64,000 bases of DNA from Yinghuangia elevatio (GCF_040649515.1 NZ_JBEZFP010000023.1:20690-84689), one strand, 5' to 3'. Positions 17,654-26,529 are shown, numbered from the stretch's first letter. The notes: generated by a model not told the origin, from the letters alone. Numbers and translations are program-made.

Positions 17654-19098
17654 GCCCGACTCCCAGGTGTTCCGTTGCGTCGCTCGGCCGCCCACCAGTC
17701 GCGGAACGACTGCGCGGGCGGCGCGGGCAGGTCCCGTGTATCGGTCCATGCCGCCCCCGGGCCGGGCAGGCGGCGAAGGGGGACGAGGCGTCGCGTACGC
17801 CCGGCCACGCGCTGCACGCGCGCCAGCCGCACCGGGTCCGCGAAGATCCACCCCGCCGCCTTCATCGCGGCCTTCTCCGCACGGTGCCCGCCTCCCTCGG
17901 CGACCTGTTCCCGCAGGTGCACGAGCACTTCGGGGATGTCGATGGCGACCGGGCACACGTCGTAGCAGGCTCCGCAGAGCGTCGAGGCATACGGCAGCGA
18001 CGCGTCCAACGCATTTGCGGTGCCGCGCAGTTGCGGGGTCAGGATGGCGCCGATCGGTCCCGGGTAGACCGATCCGTAGGCGTGCCCGCCCGCCCGTTCG
18101 TACACCGGGCACACGTTCAGGCATGCCGAGCACCGGATGCAGCGCAGCGTCTGGCGTCCCACCTCGTCGGCCAGCACGCCGGTGCGGCCGTTGTCGAGCA
18201 GGACCAGGTGGAAGTTCTGCGGGCCGTCGCCCGGGGTGACTCCCGTCCACGTCGACGTGTACGGGTTCATCCGCTCGCCGGTCGACGACCGCGGCAGCAA
18301 CTGGAGGAACACTTCGAGGTCTTGCCAGGTCGGGACGACCTTCTCGATGCCCACGACCGAGATGAGCGTGTCCGGGAGGGTGAGGCACATGCGGCCGTTG
18401 CCCTCGGACTCGACGACGACCAGGGTGCCGGTCTCGGCGACCATGAAGTTCGCACCGGAGACCGCGACCTTGGCGGTGAGGAAGCGCTCGCGCAGGTGCC
18501 GCCGCGCGGCTTCGGCGAGGGCGCGGGGCTCGTCCGCCAGGTCGGCGGGCGCGGGTTCACCCCACGCGGCCATCTCGCGCAGGAAGATCTCGCGGATCTC
18601 GCTGCGGTTGCGGTGGATGGCCGGCACCAGGATGTGCGACGGCCGGTCGTCGCCGAGCTGCACGATGAGTTCGGCGAGGTCGGTCTCGTAGGCCCGGATA
18701 CCCGCCTCCTCCAGCGCCTCGTTGAGCCCGATCTCCTGGGTGGCCATGGACTTGACCTTGACGACGTCGCGTTCGCCGGTCGCCCGTACGAGGTCGGTGA
18801 CGATGCGGTTCGCCTCGGCTGCGTCCGCGGCCCAGTGCACGTGGCCGCCCGCGGCGGTGACCGCCTCCTCGACCTGGAGGAGGTAGCGGTCGAGGTTCCG
18901 CAGGGTGTGGTCCTTGATCGCCTTGCCCGCTTCGCGCAACTGCGGCCAGTCGTCCAGCTCGTCGACCACCGCGGCCCGCTTGGCCCGGATCGTGTGCGTG
19001 GCCTTGCGGAGGTTGTGGCGCAGCTGCGCGTTGCCGACCGCATCGCGCGCCGCGCTCGGGAAGGCGGGCAGCCCCAGAAAGGTGCTCGCGTCGCTCAT
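17650..19098 (-). CDS. lutB: L-lactate utilisation iron-sulfur protein LutB
   Basis: 482 aa. N-terminal LUD domain (about 60-290; GANFMVAETGTLVVVESEGNG), then two 4Fe-4S motifs, CIRCSACLNVCP and CGACYDVCP, around residues 320-390, and a DUF3390-like tail. Electron-transfer subunit of the LutABC complex. Both ends overlap its neighbours by ATGA, so all three Lut proteins are translated in coupled fashion from one mRNA. Confidence 0.93.
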   Translation of the reverse strand: MSDASTFLGLPAFPSAARDAVGNAQLRHNLRKATHTIRAKRAAVVDELDDWPQLREAGKAIKDHTLRNLDRYLLQVEEAVTAAGGHVHWAADAAEANRIVTDLVRATGERDVVKVKSMATQEIGLNEALEEAGIRAYETDLAELIVQLGDDRPSHILVPAIHRNRSEIREIFLREMAAWGEPAPADLADEPRALAEAARRHLRERFLTAKVAVSGANFMVAETGTLVVVESEGNGRMCLTLPDTLISVVGIEKVVPTWQDLEVFLQLLPRSSTGERMNPYTSTWTGVTPGDGPQNFHLVLLDNGRTGVLADEVGRQTLRCIRCSACLNVCPVYERAGGHAYGSVYPGPIGAILTPQLRGTANALDASLPYASTLCGACYDVCPVAIDIPEVLVHLREQVAEGGGHRAEKAAMKAAGWIFADPVRLARVQRVAGRTRRLVPLRRLPGPGAAWTDTRDLPAPPAQSFRDWWAAERRNGTPGSRA

Positions 19099-19835
19099 GC
19101 GGGGAACTCCTCGGTGGAAGCCAGGATTTCGGCGAGGTGGAGGGTGCGTACGCCGACTCGCTGCCGGTCCATCGTGCCGCCCAGGTGCATGAGACAGGAG
19201 TTGTCCGCGGCGCAGAGCACCTCCGCTCCGGTGCCGACTGCATGGCGTACCTTGTCGGCGCCCATCGCCGCGGACACGTCCGGGTTCTTCATCGCGAAGG
19301 TGCCGCCGAAGCCGCAGCACTCCTCCGCACCGGGCAGTTCGAGCAGTTCCAGCCCGCGGACGTTGCGCAGCAGAGTGGTGGGGCGGTCGCCGAGCCGCAT
19401 CAGGCGCATCGAATGGCAGGTCGGGTGGTACGTCACCTTGTGCGGGAAGTACGCGCCGACATCGGTGACGCCGAGCACGTCGACGAGGAATTCGCTGAGG
19501 TCGTACACCTTCGGCACCACGGCGGCGACCGCCTCGGCGAGGCCGGCATCGGTCGCCCGGGCGGCGGCCTTGGGATGGTTGTCGCGGATCATCGCGCCGC
19601 ACGAGCCGGACGGCGTCACCACGGCGTCGTAGGCGGCGAAGGTGTCCGCGAAGCGGCGGACCAGGGGCTCTATCTGCCTGCCGTACCCGGTGTTCCAGTG
19701 CATCTGGCCGCAGCAGGACTGCTCGGCGGGGAAGTCGACCTGGCAGCCGAGTCGTTCCAGGAGGCGGACGACGGCCTGCCCGGTCCGTGGATAGAGCGTG
19801 TCGTTGACACACGTGATGAACAGTGCGACGCGCAC
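19095..19835 (-). CDS. lutA: L-lactate utilisation protein LutA (CCG domains)
   Basis: 246 aa with two cysteine-rich CCG domains: SCCGQMHWNTGYG (N-terminal) and ECCGFGGTFAMK (C-terminal), as in glycolate/lactate oxidase iron-sulfur subunits. First gene of the lut operon. GTG start preceded by GAGGAGGTC. Divergent from the GntR-family gene across a 152-bp region with a FadR-type operator. Confidence 0.93.
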   Translation of the reverse strand: MRVALFITCVNDTLYPRTGQAVVRLLERLGCQVDFPAEQSCCGQMHWNTGYGRQIEPLVRRFADTFAAYDAVVTPSGSCGAMIRDNHPKAAARATDAGLAEAVAAVVPKVYDLSEFLVDVLGVTDVGAYFPHKVTYHPTCHSMRLMRLGDRPTTLLRNVRGLELLELPGAEECCGFGGTFAMKNPDVSAAMGADKVRHAVGTGAEVLCAADNSCLMHLGGTMDRQRVGVRTLHLAEILASTEEFPA

Positions 19836-19863
19836 CGGCCGACCTCCTCACGGGACAGGTGAA

Positions 19864-19874
19864 TGGTCAGACCA
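19864..19874. promoter_or_regulatory. FadR/LldR-type operator in the lutA-gntR intergenic region
   Basis: TGGTCAGACCA is a perfect TGGT-N3-ACCA dyad, the site type bound by FadR-subfamily GntR regulators such as LldR. It lies 29 bases upstream of lutA and about 114 bases upstream of the regulator gene, so it could control both. Confidence 0.75.
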
Positions 19875-19911
19875 TACATTGGTCGGTCCTGGTCGAGCCA
19901 TGCCATCCTGT

Positions 19912-19965
19912 GATCCGACCGATCCCACCGATCCGAGCGATCCCGCCGATCCGACCGATCCCGCC
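19912..19965. repeat. Six tandem 9-bp units (GATCCSRSC) before the GntR gene
   Basis: GATCCGACC, GATCCCACC, GATCCGAGC, GATCCCGCC, GATCCGACC, GATCCCGCC run head to tail, ending 22 bases before the GTG start. The pattern is an 18-bp double unit repeated three times with small changes. It would lie in the 5' leader of the regulator mRNA. Confidence 0.8.
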
Positions 19966-19987
19966 ACCGGCCGCAGGAGACCCCCAC

Positions 19988-20713
19988 GTGAGCACGCCAC
20001 CCACCGACGGTCCCGACTGGCGGCCGGTCCGTCGCGTACGCGCGCACGAGGAGGTCCTCGCCCGGATCGAGGAACAGATCGCCGCCGGACGCCTCAAGGC
20101 CGGCGACCGCCTCCCCGGCGAACGCCAGTTGGCCGAATCGCTCGGCGTCAGCCGGGCCTCGGTCCGCGAGGCCCTGCGCGTCCTGGAGGCGATGGGCGTC
20201 CTGGTCTCCACGACCGGACGCGGCCCCGACGCCGGCGCGGTCCTCGTCGGCCGGCCGGCCGACGCGCTCGCCGACATCCTGCGCCTGCACGTCGGGCTCG
20301 CGCACTTCTCGCTGCACGACATCGTCGAGACCCGCCGGATCGTCGAGACCTGGGCGGCCAGGTCCGCGGCCGAGCAGGCCGGGCCCGAGCACCTGGCCCG
20401 GCTGCGCGACGCGGTGTCCCGCATGGCCGGCCCCGGACTGACCCCCGACCGCTTCAACCAGGCCGACGCGGACTTCCACCTCGCCCTCGCGGAGGCGTCC
20501 GGCAATACGGTGGTGGCCACGCTCATGCACGGCCTGCGGGACGCCGTCGGCCGCCACGCGGTCGAGGCCGTCGAACGGCTTGGGTGGCCGGAATCTGCCG
20601 CAATCCTGCGCGCGGACCACCTCCGCATCCTGGCGGCCGTCGAGGGAGGCCGACCGGACGACGCCGCCGCGGCGGTCCGCGACCACCTCGCCCGGTCCTA
20701 CCCCGGCCACTGA
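19988..20713 (+). CDS. GntR-family regulator, FadR/LldR subfamily (probable lactate regulator)
   Basis: 241 aa. Winged helix-turn-helix (about 20-85) with the classic GDRLPGERQLAESLGVSRAS and VREALRVLEAMGVL, then an all-helical FCD ligand-binding domain with the metal-binding acids and histidines expected of this subfamily (DADFHLALAEASGN; H in the C-terminal RDHLAR). Probably represses the divergent lutABC operon until lactate is present. GTG start with AGGAGA upstream. A TGGT-N3-ACCA operator lies between the two genes. Confidence 0.88.
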   Translation: MSTPPTDGPDWRPVRRVRAHEEVLARIEEQIAAGRLKAGDRLPGERQLAESLGVSRASVREALRVLEAMGVLVSTTGRGPDAGAVLVGRPADALADILRLHVGLAHFSLHDIVETRRIVETWAARSAAEQAGPEHLARLRDAVSRMAGPGLTPDRFNQADADFHLALAEASGNTVVATLMHGLRDAVGRHAVEAVERLGWPESAAILRADHLRILAAVEGGRPDDAAAAVRDHLARSYPGH

Positions 20714-20819
20714 GGCACGGCAGGACGGCTCGGCCACGTCCGGCCCCCGGCCTGCCCATCGCCCGGTAGGTCCGCCACCATCGTCGCCGTGAATATCACC
20801 ACCAGTGGACGTGAATTCA

Positions 20820-20882
20820 GCACGAATCGTGCGATCCATTGGCGCAGATGGGCCGCAGGCCGCGCTGACGATTCCGGAATCG
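20820..20882. promoter_or_regulatory. Two perfect palindromes in the gap before phoD
   Basis: GCACGAATCGTGC (20820-20832) and CGATTCCGGAATCG (20869-20882) are perfect dyads in the otherwise gene-free 20714-21082 interval. They could be operators for the phosphatase gene. No regulator is identifiable. Confidence 0.35.
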
Positions 20883-20981
20883 CGCAAGCGCATACCCTCC
20901 TAATGACTACTAAATACCCTGCTACGACCGCCTGTTCCTGCCAGAGGGGTCTCCCCGCGACCCTTGCGAGGCGTGTTTGGC

Positions 20982-21024
20982 GCGTGATACTTACATGTGA
21001 ATACAACAACACGAGACGTTAAAT
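20982..21024. repeat. Copy 2 of the dispersed AT-rich intergenic element (about 43 bp)
   Basis: Same order of blocks as at 3389-3432: GCGTGATA, TTAC, TGTGAATACAACA and CGTTAAAT. It ends 58 bases before the chosen phoD start. An in-frame ATG at 21023 overlaps its last bases. Confidence 0.6.
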
Positions 21025-21082
21025 GACGCAGTGGCCTGTCCTTCACCGGGCTGTGCCGCACGACGGACGGGGACCTGTCGGC

Positions 21083-22684
21083 ATGCGCACCACCACCGGA
21101 ATCAGCGGCATCGGACGCCGCGCCCTGCTCGGCGCCTCCGGAACGGCCGCCCTCGCAATGACTCTCGGGCTGCGGTCGGCGGACCGCGCCCGAGCCGACG
21201 AGCGCTTCGCCGACTACCCGTTCGCCTTGGGCGTCGCCTCCGGTGACCCCTGGCCCGATGGATTCGTGCTGTGGACGCGGCTGGCCCCCAGGCCACTCGA
21301 CCCCGACGGCGCCGGAGGCATGCCGCCGCGGCCGGTGCACGTCGACTGGGAAGTCGCCGAGGACGACCGGTTCCGGCACGTGGTGCGCCGCGGCCGGACC
21401 CTGGCGACCGCCGACCTCGGGCATTCCGTGCACGTCGAGGTCTTCGGGCTGCGCCCCGGGCGCCAGTACCACTACCGCTTCCGCGCCGGCGGCACGATCA
21501 GCCCGGTGGGACGCACGCGCACCGCTCCCCCGCCGTTCGCCCGGCCCGGCGACCTCTCCTTCGCCTTCGTGTCCTGCCAGGCGTGGTTCGAGGGCTTCTA
21601 CACCGCGTACCGCCACCTCGCCGAGGAGGACGTCGCGCTCGTCCTCCACCTGGGCGACTACATCTACGAAAACCCCATCGACGCGATGGGCGGCGTCCGC
21701 AAGGTGCCGGTCGCGCCCGAACTGCAGGCCGAGCCCATGGACCTGGTCCAGTACCGCAACCGCTACGCGCTGCACCGCTTCGACGCGGACCTGATCGCCG
21801 CCCACCAGGCACACCCCTGGGCCGTCGTCTGGGACGACCACGAGGTCGAGGACAACTGGGTGGCCGACCACTCGAAGGCGGACAACGAACCCGACCAGGA
21901 TCCCGCGGTGTTCCGTACCCGCGCCGCCGCCGCGTTCCAGGCCTACTACGAGCACCTGCCGCTGCGCCTGCCCAACAGGCCGCAGGGGTTCGACGCCCGC
22001 CTGTACCGCGACCTCAGGTACGGCAGGACAGCCCGGTTCAACATCCTGGACACCAGGAGGTTCCGCGACGACCAGGCATGCGGCGACGGCACGCGCAGTG
22101 GCTGCGACGAGCGCCTTTCACCCGAACGCACCGTCCTGGGCGACGAGCAGCAGCGCTGGCTCGACAACACCCTCGGGCGCTCGGACGCCACCTGGAACAT
22201 CATCGCGCAGCAGATACCGGTCACCCAGGTGGACACCGACCCGGGGCCGGGCCAGTCCTTCGTGATGGACTTCTGGGACGGATACGTGGCGTCGCGCGAC
22301 CGTCTGTTCGACACGTTGGTGACACGCGACGTGGCCAACCCCGTCGTGCTGACCGGAGACATGCACCGCCATCTCGCGGCCGACCTCAAAAGGGATTTCG
22401 ACGACCCTGCCTCGCCGACGATCGGCGTCGAGTTCGTCGGCACCTCCATCTCCACCAAGATGGACGGCGAGGACCTTGACGCGTCCGGGGCCGCCCTGCT
22501 GACTGCCAATTCGCACATCAAGTTCACCAACTACCAACGCGGGTACGTTCGCTGCTCGCTCACCCCGGAGAGCTGCCGTGCGGACTTCCGCGTCCTCCCG
22601 TACGTGACGACGCCGGGTGCGCCGATCTCCACCCGCACCTCGTTCGTCACCGAGGCCGGCCGACCCGGACTCCAGCCCGCCTGA
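21083..22684 (+). CDS. phoD: Alkaline phosphatase D-type phosphodiesterase, Tat-exported
   Basis: 533 aa from the ATG at 21083; this start gives a compact Tat signal (GRRALLGASG) and has GGGGACC upstream. An in-frame ATG at 21023 would add 20 residues and has a poorer context. After the signal come the PhoD_N beta domain (ALGVASGDPWPDGFVLWTRL) and the metallophosphatase domain with LHLGDYIYE, WDDHEVEDNW and LTGDMHRH, which hold the Fe/Ca ligands of PhoD. Secreted enzyme releasing phosphate from mono- and diesters. A PHO-box was not clearly seen upstream. Confidence 0.9.
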   Translation: MRTTTGISGIGRRALLGASGTAALAMTLGLRSADRARADERFADYPFALGVASGDPWPDGFVLWTRLAPRPLDPDGAGGMPPRPVHVDWEVAEDDRFRHVVRRGRTLATADLGHSVHVEVFGLRPGRQYHYRFRAGGTISPVGRTRTAPPPFARPGDLSFAFVSCQAWFEGFYTAYRHLAEEDVALVLHLGDYIYENPIDAMGGVRKVPVAPELQAEPMDLVQYRNRYALHRFDADLIAAHQAHPWAVVWDDHEVEDNWVADHSKADNEPDQDPAVFRTRAAAAFQAYYEHLPLRLPNRPQGFDARLYRDLRYGRTARFNILDTRRFRDDQACGDGTRSGCDERLSPERTVLGDEQQRWLDNTLGRSDATWNIIAQQIPVTQVDTDPGPGQSFVMDFWDGYVASRDRLFDTLVTRDVANPVVLTGDMHRHLAADLKRDFDDPASPTIGVEFVGTSISTKMDGEDLDASGAALLTANSHIKFTNYQRGYVRCSLTPESCRADFRVLPYVTTPGAPISTRTSFVTEAGRPGLQPA

Positions 22685-22731
22685 AAAACCGGCGAACGGC
22701 GTACGCGCATACGAGCGGAGCGGCCACCGAG

Positions 22732-22756
22732 TGTGAGGCGGACCCGTTGCCTCACA
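22732..22756. terminator. Hairpin between phoD and the convergent gene
   Basis: TGTGAGGC (22732-22739) pairs with GCCTCACA (22749-22756), with a nine-base loop, in the short gap between two convergent genes; it overlaps the last codons of the minus-strand gene. Confidence 0.5.
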
Positions 22757-24437
22757 GTCCCCGAACGGCGACGTGGTCTTCCGTCGCGAGGAGGCCGACG
22801 GCCATTTTGAGCGTGGCAGTGCCCCAGTTGAGCGGCGTGTGGGGTGAGGGGACGATCAGTTCGTCGCCCCGGTCGTCGCGGTAGGTGACGAGGCATTCGG
22901 GAACTCGGAAGTGCGGAACTTCCCGTACGTGGTAATCGCCGTCCTCGCGGAGCACGGCGTGCCATTGGCCCTCTCCGGTGACCGTGGCCAGCATTCGGTT
23001 CAGGTAGTGCACTCCGAGTTCGCGGTAATGCCGGGCCTGTTCGTGATCCACTTCCTGCGAATTCCGGCATCGGCGGGCGGCCCACGCAGCCAGTTGTCCG
23101 AGTGGGTGTGTCCACGCGGCTTCGCGCCCCTGCGGGGTCAGACGGCCGCGCATCTCCTGCTTGCGGTCCAGATCCAGGTCGTCGCCGCGGTCCTCCGCCT
23201 CGGCTTTGACCTTGTCCTTGATGGCCCGTACGGTCGCCTGCACCTCGTACGTATGGAAGTTCACGCGCTGATAGGAGTCCTCCGCATAGCGCATGACGCC
23301 GCCGGTGACCGGGTCCTCCAAGGTGCGCAACGCATCGAGGACCACGGTCTCGACCTCCGGAGCGGTCATGGGCCGGGCCGGCGCTCCGACGGGGATGCGG
23401 GATTCGGCGAGCAGTTCCGGAAGGCCGTACATCAGCAGGTAGACCAGGGACGCGTCCGCGCGGCGGTGTCGGACGGAACCGGGCGCGTAGTCAGGTGACT
23501 CGAACGGGATCCTCCGCCCGATTTCCCGAAGGCCGGCGTCCACCATTGCGTCGACGCTCGCGGTGAAGTCCGCCCTGTCCGCCGAATCCGCCCTGTCCGC
23601 CAGAAAGCCCAGTACCCCGTTGTCCACGAGCACCCGGATCTTGTGGAGCAAGGCTGTTTCGACGGCCATCACCGAGGTGCGCTGCGCGGCGACCTCTTCC
23701 CACGACCCGGAGCTTTCGTACCGCGGGAACCCGACGGCTCGGAGAAACGGCACCACGAAACCGAGGAACTTCCTGTGTGCCGCCAACAGTTCGTCGGCTC
23801 CGAGGAATCCGCGTTCCACCGCGTCCAGGACGAGGAACGCGAGCATCTGGAACGAATCCTGCTTGTTCCGCCAGGTGTTCGGCTTTTCGGCGTCGAGATC
23901 GTCGAACCACAGGGATATATGGGGCCAGTCCTCCTGCCCGGTGTCGCCCCGCTCCACGACAGCGGCGAACCGGGCGAGCTGCGCGGGCGTGGACATCAAG
24001 TGCAGCGCGCTGTGGATCAGCTCGCGCCCGGTGTCCCCTTCCGCCGCGTACCGGACCGGGTCCCTCAGGAACAGCTCCATCATGGCGCTCGCGGACTGCA
24101 CGTGGTCACGCAGGTAGAACATCGCCGACATCTCGCCGTGCCGAACAGTCGGATCGCCGGTGATGTCCGTCGCCGCGACGATGGAAACCCGCCGCGCCGC
24201 ACCGTCCACCCGTACGCTCCCCGCCTCGATCACCGGCAGATCGAGCGTCCCGCGCTCGGTCAGCAGCGCCTCCACCGCACGCACATGCGTCGGCGAGTCC
24301 CCCGCCTCCACCAGGCGCGCCAGGGCGTGATCGGTGAACCACCTCCCGGCACTTCCGGGCCGCCCCTTGCGCACGCGATTCCTCGACATCAGCTCGCGCA
24401 TCAGGGCCTGGTCGTTCTGCTGGTGAAACGGGCGCAC
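22752..24437 (-). CDS. Uncharacterised protein resembling GH15 / phosphorylase-kinase-alpha type (alpha/alpha) barrel
   Basis: 561 aa, no signal peptide or membrane segment. I could not place it in a named family by exact motif, but the order of features matches the glucoamylase/phosphorylase-kinase alpha fold: MFYLRDHVQSAS (catalytic-domain start), WPHISLWFDDLD, SSGSWEEVAAQRTSVMAVETAL (the Glu-Glu at the general-acid position of GH15), RRADASLVYLLM and GGVMRYAEDSYQRVNFHTYEV. It may act on, or bind, a glucan. GTG start chosen because GGAG lies five bases upstream. Low-GC codons appear here and there. Flanked by unrelated genes, so context gives no help. Confidence 0.6.
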   Translation of the reverse strand: MRPFHQQNDQALMRELMSRNRVRKGRPGSAGRWFTDHALARLVEAGDSPTHVRAVEALLTERGTLDLPVIEAGSVRVDGAARRVSIVAATDITGDPTVRHGEMSAMFYLRDHVQSASAMMELFLRDPVRYAAEGDTGRELIHSALHLMSTPAQLARFAAVVERGDTGQEDWPHISLWFDDLDAEKPNTWRNKQDSFQMLAFLVLDAVERGFLGADELLAAHRKFLGFVVPFLRAVGFPRYESSGSWEEVAAQRTSVMAVETALLHKIRVLVDNGVLGFLADRADSADRADFTASVDAMVDAGLREIGRRIPFESPDYAPGSVRHRRADASLVYLLMYGLPELLAESRIPVGAPARPMTAPEVETVVLDALRTLEDPVTGGVMRYAEDSYQRVNFHTYEVQATVRAIKDKVKAEAEDRGDDLDLDRKQEMRGRLTPQGREAAWTHPLGQLAAWAARRCRNSQEVDHEQARHYRELGVHYLNRMLATVTGEGQWHAVLREDGDYHVREVPHFRVPECLVTYRDDRGDELIVPSPHTPLNWGTATLKMAVGLLATEDHVAVRGL

Positions 24438-24834
24438 ACTTGCTCCGTGGTACGTGGGACCGTCGGATTTCGCCGCCGACAGCGTGCATGAGCCGCCGCA
24501 GGCATTCGGCCCCGCACGCTAACGGATTCGCCCCACCGCCGGAAAGTACAAACACGACCATCACAATAGGGACAAACCACCAACAGCACTCCCGGGCATT
24601 TCCCACTAGCCAAATAAACACAGCAGTACCTCGACGGCTCCCTTCTTGAAGCAGCGCCATGCGACTGACCCGGCGATCGGGCACGGCGATGAAACGGTCG
24701 AGATCGGTGTGCGCGTGTCAGCAGCGAAGGGGGCGTCGCCTCGGCCTTGGTCGTACGCTGCACAGCGCCGGACCGCGCTGCCATCGCGGGGCGGTGCGAG
24801 TGTGCCGCCGAGGCCGGGATCTGAGGAGGTTCGA
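24438..24834. other. AT-richer intergenic region without a recognisable gene
   Basis: About 400 bp between divergent genes. The stretch near 24540-24630 is unusually rich in A/C for this genome. No convincing ORF, dyad or RNA gene seen; it should hold the promoters of both flanking genes. Confidence 0.5.
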
Positions 24835-25410
24835 GTGCGTGTTGCCGTGTTCGCGGGTTCGTCGTCAGGAGTGGGGCGGCAGTACCGGGAGGCTGCCGAG
24901 GACCTGGGGCGTTCGCTTGCGCGTGCCGGTGTGGGTGTCGTGTACGGCGGTGCCCATGTGGGCCTGATGGGCGCGATGGCGGACGCGGCGCTGGCCGAGG
25001 GCGGCGAGGTGGTCGGGGTGATCCCGCGTTCCCTGGTGGAGTGGGAGGTTGCCCACGGGGGTCTGACCGATCTTCGGGTGACGGAGACGATGCACGAGCG
25101 CAAGGCGCTGATGGCGGAGCTGTCGGACGGGTTCGTGGCGCTGCCCGGCGGTGTCGGCACGCTGGAGGAGTTGTTCGAGGTCTGGACCTGGCAGCATCTG
25201 GCGATCCACGCCAAGCCCGTCGCCCTGCTGGACGTCGCGGGCTTCTGGACACCGCTGCGGGCCATGCTGGGCACGATGGTCAAGTCCGGTTTCATCAAGC
25301 CGCATTACGCCGAGACGCTGCTTGTGACGACGGACGCGGCGCAGTTGCTGACCGCGTTCGAGGCATGGACCCCGCCGGACCTGAAGTGGGAGGGCGACGT
25401 CGCCCCATGA
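24835..25410 (+). CDS. LOG-family (TIGR00730) cytokinin riboside 5'-monophosphate phosphoribohydrolase-like protein
   Basis: 191 aa Rossmann-fold protein. Hallmarks: VAVFAGSSSGVG at the N-terminus, GVVYGGAHVGLMGAMADAAL, and the catalytic PGGVGTLEELFEVWTW motif containing the PGGxGTxxE signature. Family members hydrolyse nucleoside 5'-monophosphates (typically AMP or cytokinin nucleotides) at the N-glycosidic bond. GTG start with GAGGAGG 5 bases upstream; longer in-frame starts lack a site. Confidence 0.88.
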   Translation: MRVAVFAGSSSGVGRQYREAAEDLGRSLARAGVGVVYGGAHVGLMGAMADAALAEGGEVVGVIPRSLVEWEVAHGGLTDLRVTETMHERKALMAELSDGFVALPGGVGTLEELFEVWTWQHLAIHAKPVALLDVAGFWTPLRAMLGTMVKSGFIKPHYAETLLVTTDAAQLLTAFEAWTPPDLKWEGDVAP

Positions 25411-25553
25411 GGTGGCCGCGACGCTTGCGGACTCCCCGATGCGTGTTCACCCGAGCAGACATGACCCTTGCGGAGGCAAGCCCTTCGGGTGACACTCCTG
25501 CTGCCCATTCCGGCACCTGGTCGGGGTGCGGTCCGTTGCCGTGAGGAGAGCGC

Positions 25554-26399
25554 GTGCGGTTCTGGGTACCGTTGATCTGCCTGCCTCCGGACGAGTACGG
25601 CCCGATAGCCGAGGCGGCCGACCGGCTCGGCTTCGAGGGGGTTCTGCTCGCCGACCACGTGGCCGTTCCGGAGACGTTCGCCTCGGTTCATCCGTCCGGC
25701 GAAAACCCGTTCACCGCCGCCTCGGATTTCCCCGACCCGGTGACGATGATCGCCACGCTGGCCGCGCGTACCCGGCGCCTCAGGTTCATGACGTACGCCT
25801 ACATCCTGCCGTTGCGTGACCCGTTCACCGTGGCGAAGCAGTTCGGCACCTTGGCGACGGTGACCGACGGGCGGGTCGCGCTGGGTTGTGCGGTCGGCTG
25901 GCTGCGTGAGGAGTTCGAGATCCTCGGCCGGGATTTCGGTACGCGCGGCGCGCGCACCGACGAGATCCTCACCGTCCTGCGGGACTTCTGGGACGACGGC
26001 CGGGCCGAGCACGACGGGCGGTTCCACGCCTTCCCGCGGAGCGGGATGTTCCCGGCTCCCCGGCACCGAGTGCCGATCCTGGTCGGCGGCTCGGGCCGAC
26101 GGGCGCTCGAACGCGCCGCGCGGCACGACGGCTGGCTGGGCATGAACCACGACCTGGACGACATCGAGCGGACAGTCGCCACCGTGACCCGGCTGCGCGA
26201 CGGCTCCACTGACCCGGACGTGCCGTTCACCGTCTTCGCGATCCCGAACGCGGCGCCGGTCGCCGCGACCTTCGAACGCCTGCGCGCCACGGGCGTGACC
26301 GACACCATGGCCGCCGCGTGGACCGTCGGCATTCCGGACGCCGAGACGCTGGACGAGAAGATCGCCGGCCTGGAACGCTTCGCCGCCGAACACCTGTGA
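25554..26399 (+). CDS. LLM-class (luciferase-like) oxidoreductase, probably F420-dependent
   Basis: 281 aa TIM-barrel oxidoreductase. The N-terminus RFWVPLICLPPDEYGPIAEAADRLG, LADHVAVP, TRRLRFMTYAYILPLRDP, GRVALGCAVGWLREEFE and VPILVGGSG are typical of F420-dependent members of the bacterial luciferase-like family. The natural substrate cannot be read. GTG start with GAGGAG upstream. Stand-alone gene, same strand as the LOG gene but 143 bp away. Confidence 0.82.
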   Translation: MRFWVPLICLPPDEYGPIAEAADRLGFEGVLLADHVAVPETFASVHPSGENPFTAASDFPDPVTMIATLAARTRRLRFMTYAYILPLRDPFTVAKQFGTLATVTDGRVALGCAVGWLREEFEILGRDFGTRGARTDEILTVLRDFWDDGRAEHDGRFHAFPRSGMFPAPRHRVPILVGGSGRRALERAARHDGWLGMNHDLDDIERTVATVTRLRDGSTDPDVPFTVFAIPNAAPVAATFERLRATGVTDTMAAAWTVGIPDAETLDEKIAGLERFAAEHL

Positions 26400-26448
26400 C
26401 CGCTCACGCGGCACCGCGGCCTCAACACGTACCCATCGGCCGCATCCC

Positions 26449-26478
26449 GGCATCGGCATCGGCATCGGCATCGGCATC
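26449..26478. repeat. Hexanucleotide microsatellite (GGCATC)5
   Basis: Five exact copies of GGCATC between the oxidoreductase and a small secreted protein gene. Such units are prone to slippage; non-coding here. Confidence 0.85.
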
Positions 26479-26529
26479 GGTGGATTGATGGCGCCTTCCT
26501 CCTTTCCGGCCGCTTGATCCGCCTGTGAG

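Noticed and set aside
21023..21082. Upstream ATG for phoD at 21023
   Set aside because: Would place 20 extra residues ahead of the twin-arginine signal; the ATG at 21083 has a better site and signal geometry.
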